A stretch of DNA of 64,000 nt from Sphingopyxis yananensis (GTDB lineage: Bacteria; Pseudomonadota; Alphaproteobacteria; Sphingomonadales; Sphingomonadaceae): contig NZ_JAJEWI010000007.1 in NCBI RefSeq assembly GCF_020687785.1, positions 1-64,000 of the forward strand, in the 5' to 3' direction. The translations under genes were made by a program, and so were the position numbers. Every line of letters begins with the position of its first letter. The stretch's first letter is position 1. Positions 28,325 to 36,777 of the stretch are shown here, one piece after another. Below the pieces are notes generated by a model, which searched no databases, was not told where the DNA came from, and saw only the letters and a program-made list of their open reading frames with translations.

Positions 28325-29467
28325 TCAGCCCCGTGGCAGACCCAGCCCATTATGGGCCACCAAGTCTAGTTGGATTTCATTGGTTCCGCCGGTAACCCCC
28401 GCCGGAATATTGATGCGGTAATAATCCTCCAGCAAGGGGTCGCCCCCAGCCAGCGCATCGGGCAGAAATTCTGCCAGAAAGTTCATCAGGTCCGTCACCG
28501 CGTCCAAGGAGCCAACGCGCGACAGATTGGCATCAGTATTAGGTGGCAAACGCTTCACGCGCTGATCCACCACCAAATAGGTCAGCATTCTTGCGCCTTC
28601 AAATTTGGCAGCAATCATCCCAGCCCGCGATTGGACGATGGGATCATTGTCATATCGCCCTTCTTGCTTCAGTTGTTCGATCGCCAGCTTCAACGCTTCC
28701 AGTCCGACATGATAGCGCGGCACACCCACACGTTCATAGGACAGAGCATGGGTCACAATCTTCCACGCCTCGCCCTCTCCGCCCACGCGATTTTCCACAG
28801 GCACACGCACGTCTGTAAAGAAAACTTCGTTCAGATGCCCGTCCTTGATCAGCCCAGGGAAAGAGGTGACCGACACGCCTGGCGTATCCATCGGCACGAG
28901 CAAAATGGAGATATCTTTCCGGCTTGGTCCCGTGCGCGCTAACAGGAAACACCAATCTGCTAAACGCGCATAGGATGTCCAAATCTTGGATCCATTGACG
29001 ACATAATGATCACCATCGCGCTCAGCTCGCGTGCGCAGCGACGCCAGATCCGTACCCGCATTGGGTTCGGAAAAACCCTGACACCAAATTACTTTGCCAC
29101 TGGATATTCCCGTGACATGTTGTTGTTTTTGCTCTTCCGAACCATATTGCATCAGCGTGGGGCCGATCCAATTGACGTTCATATATTGCGGCCCGCGCGG
29201 CTCGCCTGCGGCCTTCATTTCTTCGCCAAGGATGAAATGATCCCAGTCCGCACCGCCAGCACCGCCAAATTCCGGGGGCCAATGCGGCACTAGTAAACCA
29301 CGCTGGGCTAGTTTCGCGCAAAATTCGCGTGAAAACTCAATTTGCAAATCCGAGGCATAGCTTTCTGGAACATAGGTTTCGTCCCAATTATCCGGCAACA
29401 GGTCATCCAACGCCGCGCGAACGCGCTGACGATATTCTTCCTGCTGCGATGTCCATCCAAACTCCAT
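28325..29467 (-). CDS. Acyl-CoA dehydrogenase, alpha-type subunit 2
   Basis: The 380-residue protein has WCQGFSEPNAGTDLASLRTRA at about 128-148 (FAD/substrate site), NEVFFTDVRVPVENRVGG near 213, and a C-terminal GVTGGTNEIQLDLVA. The motif set resembles FadE26/FadE28-like large subunits. Second gene of the operon, 27 bp after the first and 3 bp before the short subunit. Dehydrogenates an acyl-CoA at the alpha-beta position; the true substrate is unknown. Confidence 0.88.
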   Translation of the reverse strand: MEFGWTSQQEEYRQRVRAALDDLLPDNWDETYVPESYASDLQIEFSREFCAKLAQRGLLVPHWPPEFGGAGGADWDHFILGEEMKAAGEPRGPQYMNVNWIGPTLMQYGSEEQKQQHVTGISSGKVIWCQGFSEPNAGTDLASLRTRAERDGDHYVVNGSKIWTSYARLADWCFLLARTGPSRKDISILLVPMDTPGVSVTSFPGLIKDGHLNEVFFTDVRVPVENRVGGEGEAWKIVTHALSYERVGVPRYHVGLEALKLAIEQLKQEGRYDNDPIVQSRAGMIAAKFEGARMLTYLVVDQRVKRLPPNTDANLSRVGSLDAVTDLMNFLAEFLPDALAGGDPLLEDYYRINIPAGVTGGTNEIQLDLVAHNGLGLPRG

Positions 29468-29494
29468 GTCACCACCTTGTCGATTGTGCGGCCG

Positions 29495-30709
29495 TCACTT
29501 GACGCCGGCCAGCTTGGGTTCACGCGGCAAATTGAGCGCGCGTTCCGCGATAATATTGCGTTGAATTTCGCTGCTGCCGCCGGAAATGGTCCACGCCCAG
29601 GAATAGAGATAATCCTGCATCCAATTGCCGGTTTCATTGCCGCAACCCATCAGCACAGGCTGTAGATATTGCGCGTTCGCACCGCCCAGCGTGACCCCCA
29701 GATCGGTAAAATCGCGCAGCAAATCACTATAATATACTTTGATGATCGACGGTTCGACACCAGCCCCAGCGCCTTCCATCACGCGGGTCAGCATATTGTT
29801 GACTAACAGCCGCAGCGCCTGAATGCGCGCATATATATCAACCAGTCGGCGACGAATTTCATCATCGTCAATCAATCGGCCACCCATTGGTGACGGCGAT
29901 TGGGCAGCATCCAACAGCATTTGAAAACCATGGCGCATCCGTTCAGCCAGTTCCAAAATGGTCAGGCCGCGCTCCGACGACAAGGTCGATTGCGCCACAG
30001 CCCAACCGCCATGTTCGGGACCAATCAGATTTTCGACTGGAATTTTGACATCATCCAGAAAAATCTCGTTAAAATGCGATGCCCCCGTGATCTGCTTAAT
30101 CGGCCGCAGCGACACGCCGGGCGTTTGCAGATCCAAAATCATATAAGATATGCCGCGCGTTTTGGTCGCCGTGGGGTCGGTCCGCGTCAGCAACAGGCAA
30201 TAACGGGCGTGATGCGCATTGGACGACCATGTTTTTTGGCCGTTCACAACATAATGATCGCCGCGTCGTTCGGCACGGCAACGCAGACTAGCCAGATCGG
30301 ACCCCGCATTGGGTTCCGAAAAGCCCTGACACCAAATTTCGTCGCCGCTTAACACCGCTGGCAAATGGCGACGACGCTGCTCATCCGTCCCCCATGCAAG
30401 CAAAGTCGCAGGCACATGGTAGAGCGCGATAAAATATAAAATCAGCCGAGGTGCGCCCGCGCGTGCAATTTCTTCATACAGGACAATTTGCTGCGCAAAA
30501 GAAAATCCGCTGCCGCCCCATTCGGCGGGCCAATGCGGAGCGCCATATCCGCCGTCCATCATTTTGCGGAACCAGAATTTCTGGAAAGCAACATGCTCTT
30601 CCTCAGACGCTCCGGTCATCCGTTCTTGCCAGTCTGCCGGCAGGTTGGCCTGTAACCAGCCCCTGACCTCTTGCCGGAATCCTTCAAGATGCTTCAACTC
30701 ATTGATCAT
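29495..30709 (-). CDS. Acyl-CoA dehydrogenase, alpha-type subunit 1
   Basis: The 404-residue first gene of the operon shows WCQGFSEPNAGSDLASLRCRA at about 126-146, SASHFNEIFLDDVKIPVENLIG-like text near 208-228, and ISGGSSEIQRNIIAERALNLPRE at the C-terminus. This is the FadE-type large subunit pattern found in sterol side-chain degradation. The operon has the order alpha, alpha, beta, beta, then Rieske and ALDH, all on the minus strand. An IclR-like box lies 185 bp upstream. Confidence 0.88.
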   Translation of the reverse strand: MINELKHLEGFRQEVRGWLQANLPADWQERMTGASEEEHVAFQKFWFRKMMDGGYGAPHWPAEWGGSGFSFAQQIVLYEEIARAGAPRLILYFIALYHVPATLLAWGTDEQRRRHLPAVLSGDEIWCQGFSEPNAGSDLASLRCRAERRGDHYVVNGQKTWSSNAHHARYCLLLTRTDPTATKTRGISYMILDLQTPGVSLRPIKQITGASHFNEIFLDDVKIPVENLIGPEHGGWAVAQSTLSSERGLTILELAERMRHGFQMLLDAAQSPSPMGGRLIDDDEIRRRLVDIYARIQALRLLVNNMLTRVMEGAGAGVEPSIIKVYYSDLLRDFTDLGVTLGGANAQYLQPVLMGCGNETGNWMQDYLYSWAWTISGGSSEIQRNIIAERALNLPREPKLAGVK

Positions 30710-30893
30710 ATAAGCCCCTGAGCATTATCCCGACATCCTTATTCCCTATGCGATACGCCGCCCTGTCGCTTGCGCAACAATGGCCAAAACCAACCACTGC
30801 TGAAGACGCTGCGGGCGATCACCCAATTCCTCCGATTCTGATGGGAAACCCCATCCATGGAAGAAAAGAGTCCGTCTTTCGCATTTTCAATTT

Positions 30894-30908
30894 GTGCGAT
30901 TAACGTTC
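30894..30908 (-). promoter_or_regulatory. IclR/PcaR-like box in the divergent region before the acyl-CoA dehydrogenase operon
   Basis: On the minus strand it reads GAACGTTAATCGCAC, 11 of 15 bases equal to the PcaR consensus as I remember it, including the full TAATCGCAC half. The 347-bp region 30710-31056 between the divergent FadE operon and the phosphoesterase holds nothing else recognised. Confidence 0.5.
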
Positions 30909-31056
30909 GCGTGTTCTATATAAGATCATTGTCTTCTTTTACGATGCTTGTCAAGCGGTTGCCGGACACAGAATCTAACAAGTGGATCAGGATCAGGCTT
31001 TGCCAGCGATCATCCCGTAAAAGCTGCGCAAGAAGGGCGAAAAAGGCTGTTAAAAA

Positions 31057-31638
31057 ATGCGACTGGGAATCATTTCCGATATTCATGGCAACGCCGCCGC
31101 GCTGAATATGGCGCTGGAAAAAATGGGCGACATTGATCAACTTTTTTGCCTAGGGGACGCCATCGATCAATTTCGTTTTTCCAATGATGTTGTCGGCATC
31201 CTCAAGGAACGGGATGCCCTGACCATTTGGGGCAATCATGAAGAGATGTTCTTCAGCCCCCTGCATTCCCGCGCGCGGTCTGCGGAATGGATTGATCCAG
31301 AACTGCTGGAGTGGCTGAGGACAAGGCCTCGCCGCCTTGAACTCGACATGGATGGCCTGCATATTTTGCTGACCCATGCGACATCATGGTCCGATCGCTA
31401 TGACTATATTTTCCCGCACAGTCCCGATTTCACTCGCTTCGGCGATTGCGGCCGTGACCTCTTATTCTATGGCCACACGCACCATCCGGTTTTGCAAATG
31501 GTGCAGGATGTCTATGTCGTCAATCCGGGATCGCTGGGCCATGGCCGCTTGGTCGATGACCAGAACATGCTCAGCTACGCCATATTTGATACCCAAGTTG
31601 GTGAGGCGGAGATCGCCGATTTCTGCCTCACCAATTGA
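31057..31638 (+). CDS. Metallophosphoesterase (calcineurin-like)
   Basis: The 193-residue protein contains the full di-metal motif set: D-x-H in ISDIHGN at about 6-12, GDAID at about 33-37, GNHE at about 59-62, THA near 105, and GHTHHPV near 138. The YfcE/MJ0936-type size suggests a small phosphodiesterase or phosphatase. It lies alone on the plus strand between catabolic genes, converging with the P450 gene (12 bp between stops). No link to the pathway is evident. Confidence 0.88.
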   Translation: MRLGIISDIHGNAAALNMALEKMGDIDQLFCLGDAIDQFRFSNDVVGILKERDALTIWGNHEEMFFSPLHSRARSAEWIDPELLEWLRTRPRRLELDMDGLHILLTHATSWSDRYDYIFPHSPDFTRFGDCGRDLLFYGHTHHPVLQMVQDVYVVNPGSLGHGRLVDDQNMLSYAIFDTQVGEAEIADFCLTN

Positions 31639-31650
31639 TATAGCCTATGC

Positions 31651-32868
31651 TTAGGCCTGCGGCTTGTCCCACTGTAAATATAAATCAGACAGGGCCGCAA
31701 CGCCGCCGGCGCGCCAATGGGCCTGCGTGCCCGGCTTAATCCAAAAGCGTGGAATACGCCGCGTCCATTCCTGAACCATGATGCGCATTTCCATGCGCGC
31801 CAGAAAATTGCCGATGCAAACATGCGGGCCGGTAGAAAATGCCAGATGGCTGCGATTGGCACGATCAATATCGATCACGTCTGGATTGTCATTCTTGCGA
31901 TCATCCATTCCGCCCAACATCAACGGACAGGACACCATGTCACCCACATGAAAATGCGCGCCTGCCAGTTCGAAATCCTTTTTCACGACCCGCGTTTGCT
32001 GCACGATGGAACAGCGCCGTAACGCTTCTTCGACAAAATTTTGCGCGCATTCAGGATCCGCGACCAAGCGATCCTGTAAAGTGGGATGCAGCGCCAATTG
32101 GCGGAATGTGAATCCCAGCGTATTGGCAACTGTATCCAACCCCGCAATAAACAGCAAAAACCCGATGGACTGCAGTTCTTCGTCCGTTAGCGGGCGCCCC
32201 TTTACCTTTTCATTGACCAGCTTGGTCATCAAATCGTCACGCGGATCGGTTTTGCGCTGTTCAAATTCGTCCCACATGACTTTCATCATATGCTCCTGCA
32301 ATTCGATGCGGCGTTCCAACGTGGTCGGACCAAAATATTCCAGCACAATCACCCGAAATTCTTCGAACCGTTCCAGCGGCAATCCCATAAGTTCCATGAA
32401 CACCGATACGGGGAACGCAGCGCCAACGCCTTCGGCAAATTCGCATTCACCCTTGTCGATCACCGCATCAATCAGCCGATTGGCCCATTCCCGCAGCTTT
32501 GGCTCCATGGCGCGGATGGTCTTGGGATCAAAATGCCGCATCAAAGCCATGCGGAATGGCAAGTGATCCGGCGGATCAAGGTTCAGCGGAATCATCACAA
32601 ACGGGCTGTTGGATTTGGGGATATCCAGTTCCCGATTGGAAAAATGCTCGGTATCGCGCAGCACTTTTTCCATCAGGTCATAGCGTGTTACCACCCAAAA
32701 ACCGCCATTGCGCGGAGTATAGAAAATGTCCGGCGCCTCGCGGTGCAGGCTGCTATACCCTTTTTGCAAGTCCACTTCGAACCGGCGATCCATAAAATGG
32801 TCAAATTCAAAAATCTGCTCGTCTTTGACATAATCTGGGACGAGCGCCCGTAAGGACTGATCCGTCAT
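31651..32868 (-). CDS. Cytochrome P450, CYP101 (P450cam)-like
   Basis: The 405-residue soluble P450 has the I-helix IAGLDTVANT with the proton-relay pair Asp245-Thr246, the K-helix ExxR at 281-284, and the heme loop FSTGPHVCIGNFLAR with Cys351. The spacing and sequence GGMDDRKNDNPDVIDIDR strongly recall P450cam and other CYP101/CYP111 enzymes that oxidise monoterpenoids and norisoprenoids. It likely starts substrate oxidation. It needs a ferredoxin and reductase, neither of which is in the window. Confidence 0.93.
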   Translation of the reverse strand: MTDQSLRALVPDYVKDEQIFEFDHFMDRRFEVDLQKGYSSLHREAPDIFYTPRNGGFWVVTRYDLMEKVLRDTEHFSNRELDIPKSNSPFVMIPLNLDPPDHLPFRMALMRHFDPKTIRAMEPKLREWANRLIDAVIDKGECEFAEGVGAAFPVSVFMELMGLPLERFEEFRVIVLEYFGPTTLERRIELQEHMMKVMWDEFEQRKTDPRDDLMTKLVNEKVKGRPLTDEELQSIGFLLFIAGLDTVANTLGFTFRQLALHPTLQDRLVADPECAQNFVEEALRRCSIVQQTRVVKKDFELAGAHFHVGDMVSCPLMLGGMDDRKNDNPDVIDIDRANRSHLAFSTGPHVCIGNFLARMEMRIMVQEWTRRIPRFWIKPGTQAHWRAGGVAALSDLYLQWDKPQA

Positions 32869-32944
32869 ATTCTCTCTCCTGTGGATCGGGTCATCCCTCG
32901 ATCGTCATATTGTTTAAAAACCTAGGTCTCGTCGGGCACTGATG

Positions 32945-34591
32945 TCATTTTCCGGCGGTGAACCCAGCCGCATCTTCCAAAATCAAGTCCGCACCGCGCC
33001 ATGCCAGCGCCATCGCTGGTGCCTGTGTATTGCCCGCCAACATAAACGGAAAAACAGACGTATCGGCTACCCGCAATCCATCGACGCCGCGCACGCGCAA
33101 GCGTGGATCAATGGGCGCACTATCATCTTGTCCCATTCGGCATGTGCCGCAGGCGTGATAATTGGCATAACCAAATCGGCGATGCGCTTCCGCCAGTTCA
33201 TCGTCACTTTGATATTGCGATCCCGGCCGCGTTTCCTCGATCACATAAGGGGCGAGCGCGGATTGCTGAACATAATCGCGTGCATGTCGCATCAATGCCA
33301 GCATGTGGCTGCGATCTTCGGTTGCGGTCGCAAAACGCGGAGATATGACAGGCAGATCGGTGGACGCCGCCGTACGGATCATTACGGTGCCAGTGGATGC
33401 AGGGCGCAGCATATAGGCACAGATATTGATTCCACCAAATGGCTCCACCCGCAATTTCGGACTGTCATAGTCAAAGGTATAAGGTGCAATCAGAAATTGG
33501 CTGTCCAGTCTTGTGCTGTCCGGCAACAGCTTGAACCAAGCCCCGATTTCATAGGCCGCGCTGGCCATGGGGCCATTTTTACAAAGTGCATAACGGATGG
33601 CGTTACGCACCAGACGCCAGCCCTGAAATTGGCGATTTTCCGATGCCTTGTCCCGCACCCGCCATTGCATCACAATGCCGCGATGTTCGCGCAAATTGGC
33701 CCCAACTTCCGGTGCATCCTGAACCACATCGATGCCAAGGGCCGACAATGGACCAGCCGGACCAATGCCCGACCGCTGAAGTATGGCCGGTGTGGCCAAG
33801 GCCCCAGCAGTTAGGATCGTGTCCCGCGATGCCCAATATTCCACCGATGCACCGTGCCGCGTGCCGCGAACGCCCGCGACGCGGCGCCCGTCAAACAGCA
33901 AATGATCCACAACCACGCCCGTGACCACGGTTAAATTGGGACGTGACCGAATGGGATGCAGAAACGCCGTCGCCGCGCTTTCCCGCTTGCCACGATAGAT
34001 AGTACGCGGCGCATAGCCCACACGCGCATCGTCGGACGGATCATTGACGTCCCGTTGCTCGGCATAGCCCATTTCGACACCGGCCGCGATGGCAGCATCC
34101 GTTAATGGGCTGCGGTCCGTTGGCATGGTGACGTGCAGCGGCCCTTGATCGCCGCGCGTTTCCGCTGCGCCCAATTCGTGCTGCTCCAGCGATTTATAGG
34201 CGGCACCCATATGCGCCCAGTCCCAATCAGCGCTAGTCTGTTCAGCCAGTGCATCATAATCCGACGCCTGCCCCCGCACATACATCATGCCGTTAATCGC
34301 GCTCGAGCCACCCAATGTGCGTCCACGCGCCCAATATTCGCCAGCATTGTTGGATGCGGGCTCGGCCTCGGTCATAAAAGGCCAGATCAGTTTCAAATTG
34401 CCAATGATTTTAGCCAAGCCCTTGGGCATATGAATGAAGGGGTGACGATCAGCGCCGCCCGCTTCGATCAGCAAAACGCGATGCGCCGGATTTTCCGACA
34501 GGCGATTCGCCATAATGCAGCCTGCCGACCCCGCGCCGACAATGATATAGTCATATTGGTCGCCCATCCGCTCTATATAAGCCGCGCTCAT
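32945..34591 (-). CDS. GMC-family FAD oxidoreductase (alcohol dehydrogenase)
   Basis: The flavoprotein carries the FAD-binding YDYIIVGAGSAGCIMANRL near the N-terminus, a GMC signature with GRTLGGSSAINGM near 100, and the C-terminal GTCRMGQDDSAPIDPRLRVRGVDGLRVADTS with the catalytic His in YHACGTCRMG. It would oxidise a primary alcohol to aldehyde, a step between P450 and ALDH. The start at 34591 (548 residues, GGTGG about 6 bp upstream) is preferred. Starting at 34669 would place the coding region over the palindromic operator; 34567 is a third option. Confidence 0.87.
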   Translation of the reverse strand: MSAAYIERMGDQYDYIIVGAGSAGCIMANRLSENPAHRVLLIEAGGADRHPFIHMPKGLAKIIGNLKLIWPFMTEAEPASNNAGEYWARGRTLGGSSAINGMMYVRGQASDYDALAEQTSADWDWAHMGAAYKSLEQHELGAAETRGDQGPLHVTMPTDRSPLTDAAIAAGVEMGYAEQRDVNDPSDDARVGYAPRTIYRGKRESAATAFLHPIRSRPNLTVVTGVVVDHLLFDGRRVAGVRGTRHGASVEYWASRDTILTAGALATPAILQRSGIGPAGPLSALGIDVVQDAPEVGANLREHRGIVMQWRVRDKASENRQFQGWRLVRNAIRYALCKNGPMASAAYEIGAWFKLLPDSTRLDSQFLIAPYTFDYDSPKLRVEPFGGINICAYMLRPASTGTVMIRTAASTDLPVISPRFATATEDRSHMLALMRHARDYVQQSALAPYVIEETRPGSQYQSDDELAEAHRRFGYANYHACGTCRMGQDDSAPIDPRLRVRGVDGLRVADTSVFPFMLAGNTQAPAMALAWRGADLILEDAAGFTAGK

Positions 34592-34648
34592 GCGAAGCCA
34601 CCGGATGCTACACTGCGAACCATCATGTAAGACATTCCATTCTCTCCG

Positions 34649-34690
34649 CGTAAGTCGATTATCGCTCATACGTGCTGAAATCGACTTACG
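34649..34690. promoter_or_regulatory. 12-bp inverted repeat with IclR-like core between GMC and P450 genes
   Basis: Arms CGTAAGTCGATT (34649-34660) and AATCGACTTACG (34679-34690) match perfectly with an 18-bp spacer. The CGATTATCG inside (34656-34664) is the complement of the CGATAATCG core seen in the other boxes. The site lies upstream of the GMC start chosen here and is the best operator candidate for the minus-strand promoter. Confidence 0.6.
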
Positions 34691-34840
34691 CTAACAAACT
34701 CACTGACGTCAAGATTCCAATCATATCCCAAGAATATGATCCAAAACCTAGCACTGCATTTCATGTGGCGGCTCGGAAATTCGCACGCGCGCATCACCAG
34801 CGGATCACGGCTTGACAGTGCCCATAACCCGCGCTCAAAA

Positions 34841-34874
34841 GTGCGAATATATACCATATGAACGATAATCGCCC
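34841..34874 (+). promoter_or_regulatory. Two IclR-like half boxes just upstream of P450 2
   Basis: GTGCGAATATATACC (34841-34855) and GAACGATAATCGCCC (34860-34874; 12 of 15 bases agree with the PcaR consensus) lie before the ATG at 34891. Their position is one reason to prefer that start over 34858. Confidence 0.5.
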
Positions 34875-34890
34875 GAATGTCGGAGACTAT

Positions 34891-36078
34891 ATGCCACAGC
34901 TCATTTTGCCAGACCTTGATATACACGCACCCGATGCCCGCGACGGGGCGGAAGAGATCTGGGCTGCTATGCGCGACGCCGATGGACTGGCTTTCATGCC
35001 CAGCCATGGCGGCTTCCATATTGTCGCACGGCATCAAGATTTGATGACCGCCCTGCTCGATCCCCGCCGCTTTGCTTCGGGCGATGGCATAACGGTGCCA
35101 GCCCCCGACGGTGTTCGCAGCCCCCATATACCAGCCGAAGTCGATCCCCCGCTGCATCGCGGCTATCGTGCTTTGCTCACTCCTTTTCTGACCCCTCAAA
35201 AAATACGCGAACGCGAGCCGTCCGTTCGCCGCATTGTGACGGGGCTGCTGGACAAGATTGGTGATCAATTGCGATTTGATGTTGTCGACCGTCTTGCTCG
35301 GCCGTTGCCCGTATTGGGGACCATCGATCTGCTGGGCCTTCCCATGGACGATGCGATGGTGCTGGACGAATTGGTCGTGGAATTGCACCAAGAGGTCGCG
35401 ACCGGCGTACGAACAGGCGCCGCACAGAAATTAACCGATTATGTCGGTCGGATCATCACCGAGCGCCGCCCCCATGCCAAGGACGCAAAAGCAGATTTGC
35501 TTTCGTCCATTCTGATGGGAACGGTCGATGGCCGCAATTTAACCCACGACGAACAAGTGTCGATGATCCGCCTGTTTCTGATTGGCGGATTTGATACAAC
35601 AGCCATAGCCTTGGCAACCGCGATCTGGTGGCTGGCCCAGCACCCTGATGATGTCGCACGTCTTCGGGCAGACCCTGCCCTTATCGACAATCTGATCGAG
35701 GATGCCGTGCGCTTTGCTTCACCCTCCACCTATTTGCGACGTATCGTAACGGCGGACACCCAATTGGGCGGCACGTCATTGCAGGCGGGGGACCAATTGC
35801 TCTTGGCCTTTGCCGCGGCCAATCGCGATCCGGCACATTTTGACCAACCCGACGATATCCGGCTTGATCGTTGCCCGAACCAGCATCTTGGTTTTGGTGC
35901 GGGCCATCATCGCTGCGTCGGATCTTTTTTCGCCAAGTTGGAAATGCGCGTGGCCTTACAGGAAATATTGGCACGCTATGCCAATTTTCAGCTCGATCCC
36001 GAACGGCCCTGCAAATTGGGATCAGGCCTCAATCAAGGCTTGACCAGCCTGCCCATGATTTTCGAACGCCATAGCTGA
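34891..36078 (+). CDS. Cytochrome P450 2 (soluble, CYP family not assigned)
   Basis: The 395-residue protein has the I-helix IGGFDTT with Asp235-Thr236, and the heme loop LGFGAGHHRCVGSFFAK with Cys342. The ATG at 34891 follows GGAG with about 8 bases between; an upstream ATG at 34858 lacks a ribosome site and overlaps operator-like sequence. The K-helix reads DAVR at 271-274, so the otherwise near-invariant Glu of ExxR is Asp. It is divergent from the GMC gene and may act on the same substrate as P450 1 at another carbon. Confidence 0.9.
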   Translation: MPQLILPDLDIHAPDARDGAEEIWAAMRDADGLAFMPSHGGFHIVARHQDLMTALLDPRRFASGDGITVPAPDGVRSPHIPAEVDPPLHRGYRALLTPFLTPQKIREREPSVRRIVTGLLDKIGDQLRFDVVDRLARPLPVLGTIDLLGLPMDDAMVLDELVVELHQEVATGVRTGAAQKLTDYVGRIITERRPHAKDAKADLLSSILMGTVDGRNLTHDEQVSMIRLFLIGGFDTTAIALATAIWWLAQHPDDVARLRADPALIDNLIEDAVRFASPSTYLRRIVTADTQLGGTSLQAGDQLLLAFAAANRDPAHFDQPDDIRLDRCPNQHLGFGAGHHRCVGSFFAKLEMRVALQEILARYANFQLDPERPCKLGSGLNQGLTSLPMIFERHS

Positions 36079-36284
36079 CAGCCCAGCCATGGGCGGCGCG
36101 CAATATATGCACTATATGAAACGGATACGCCGCCTAGTTTTGCGGATACAGGCCAGTAATGTTGCAAAGCAGATTGCAGCCCGTCAAACTTGGCGCTATA
36201 CGATGATCGACCAAACGTACTATATTCGACCATTCTCACTTCATGGGAATGGGGCCTAGCATAAGCAGGCCAGAGGGAGCAGAG

Positions 36285-36746
36285 ATGGACTATAAGTTCG
36301 AGCAAGTGAAGATCGTGGGCGGCATTGGCGCAGACGATGAATTTTGGCGCGGGCTGGAACGCGGAGAATTTTGCCTTCCAACATGCGCATCCTGCAACAC
36401 GTGGATGTGGCCCGCACATTTTCGCTGCGGCAGTTGCGGCGCGTGGGAAATGCGCTGGAATGTCGTCGAGCCAAAGGGCAAAATTTTCACATGGACGCGC
36501 AGTTGGTATGCGTTTGATCGCGTATCTGAACGCGCCGAGGACGTGCCTTATGTTTCAGCGGTGGTCGAAATTCCCCATGCTGGCGGCGCGCGCGTGATGG
36601 GTATGTTCGACGGCACAATGGATGGCCTCAACGAAGATCCGCGTATTGGAACGGATGTTGTCGGCCACATTCTGCCCCCATCAGAAAAGACAAAGGGATA
36701 TCCCTCCATCGTCTGGCGGCCCGTGGCATCGGGCCTTCGCGCCTAA
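36285..36746 (+). CDS. DUF35 OB-fold protein with zinc ribbon, partner of thiolase-like protein
   Basis: The 153-residue protein has an N-terminal rubredoxin-like zinc site with Cys34, Cys37, Cys48 and Cys51 (CASC and CGSC), then a C-terminal OB-fold with KIFTWTRSWYAF and PYVSAVVEI. ATG at 36285 follows AGGGAGCAG. DUF35 proteins form complexes with thiolase-like enzymes, for example the Ltp2 aldolase of sterol side-chain degradation. It is 31 bp upstream of such a gene, so the pair is the likely unit. Confidence 0.85.
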   Translation: MDYKFEQVKIVGGIGADDEFWRGLERGEFCLPTCASCNTWMWPAHFRCGSCGAWEMRWNVVEPKGKIFTWTRSWYAFDRVSERAEDVPYVSAVVEIPHAGGARVMGMFDGTMDGLNEDPRIGTDVVGHILPPSEKTKGYPSIVWRPVASGLRA

Positions 36747-36777
36747 GGCGCTTTTTCCCATATTTCTAAAGGATATT

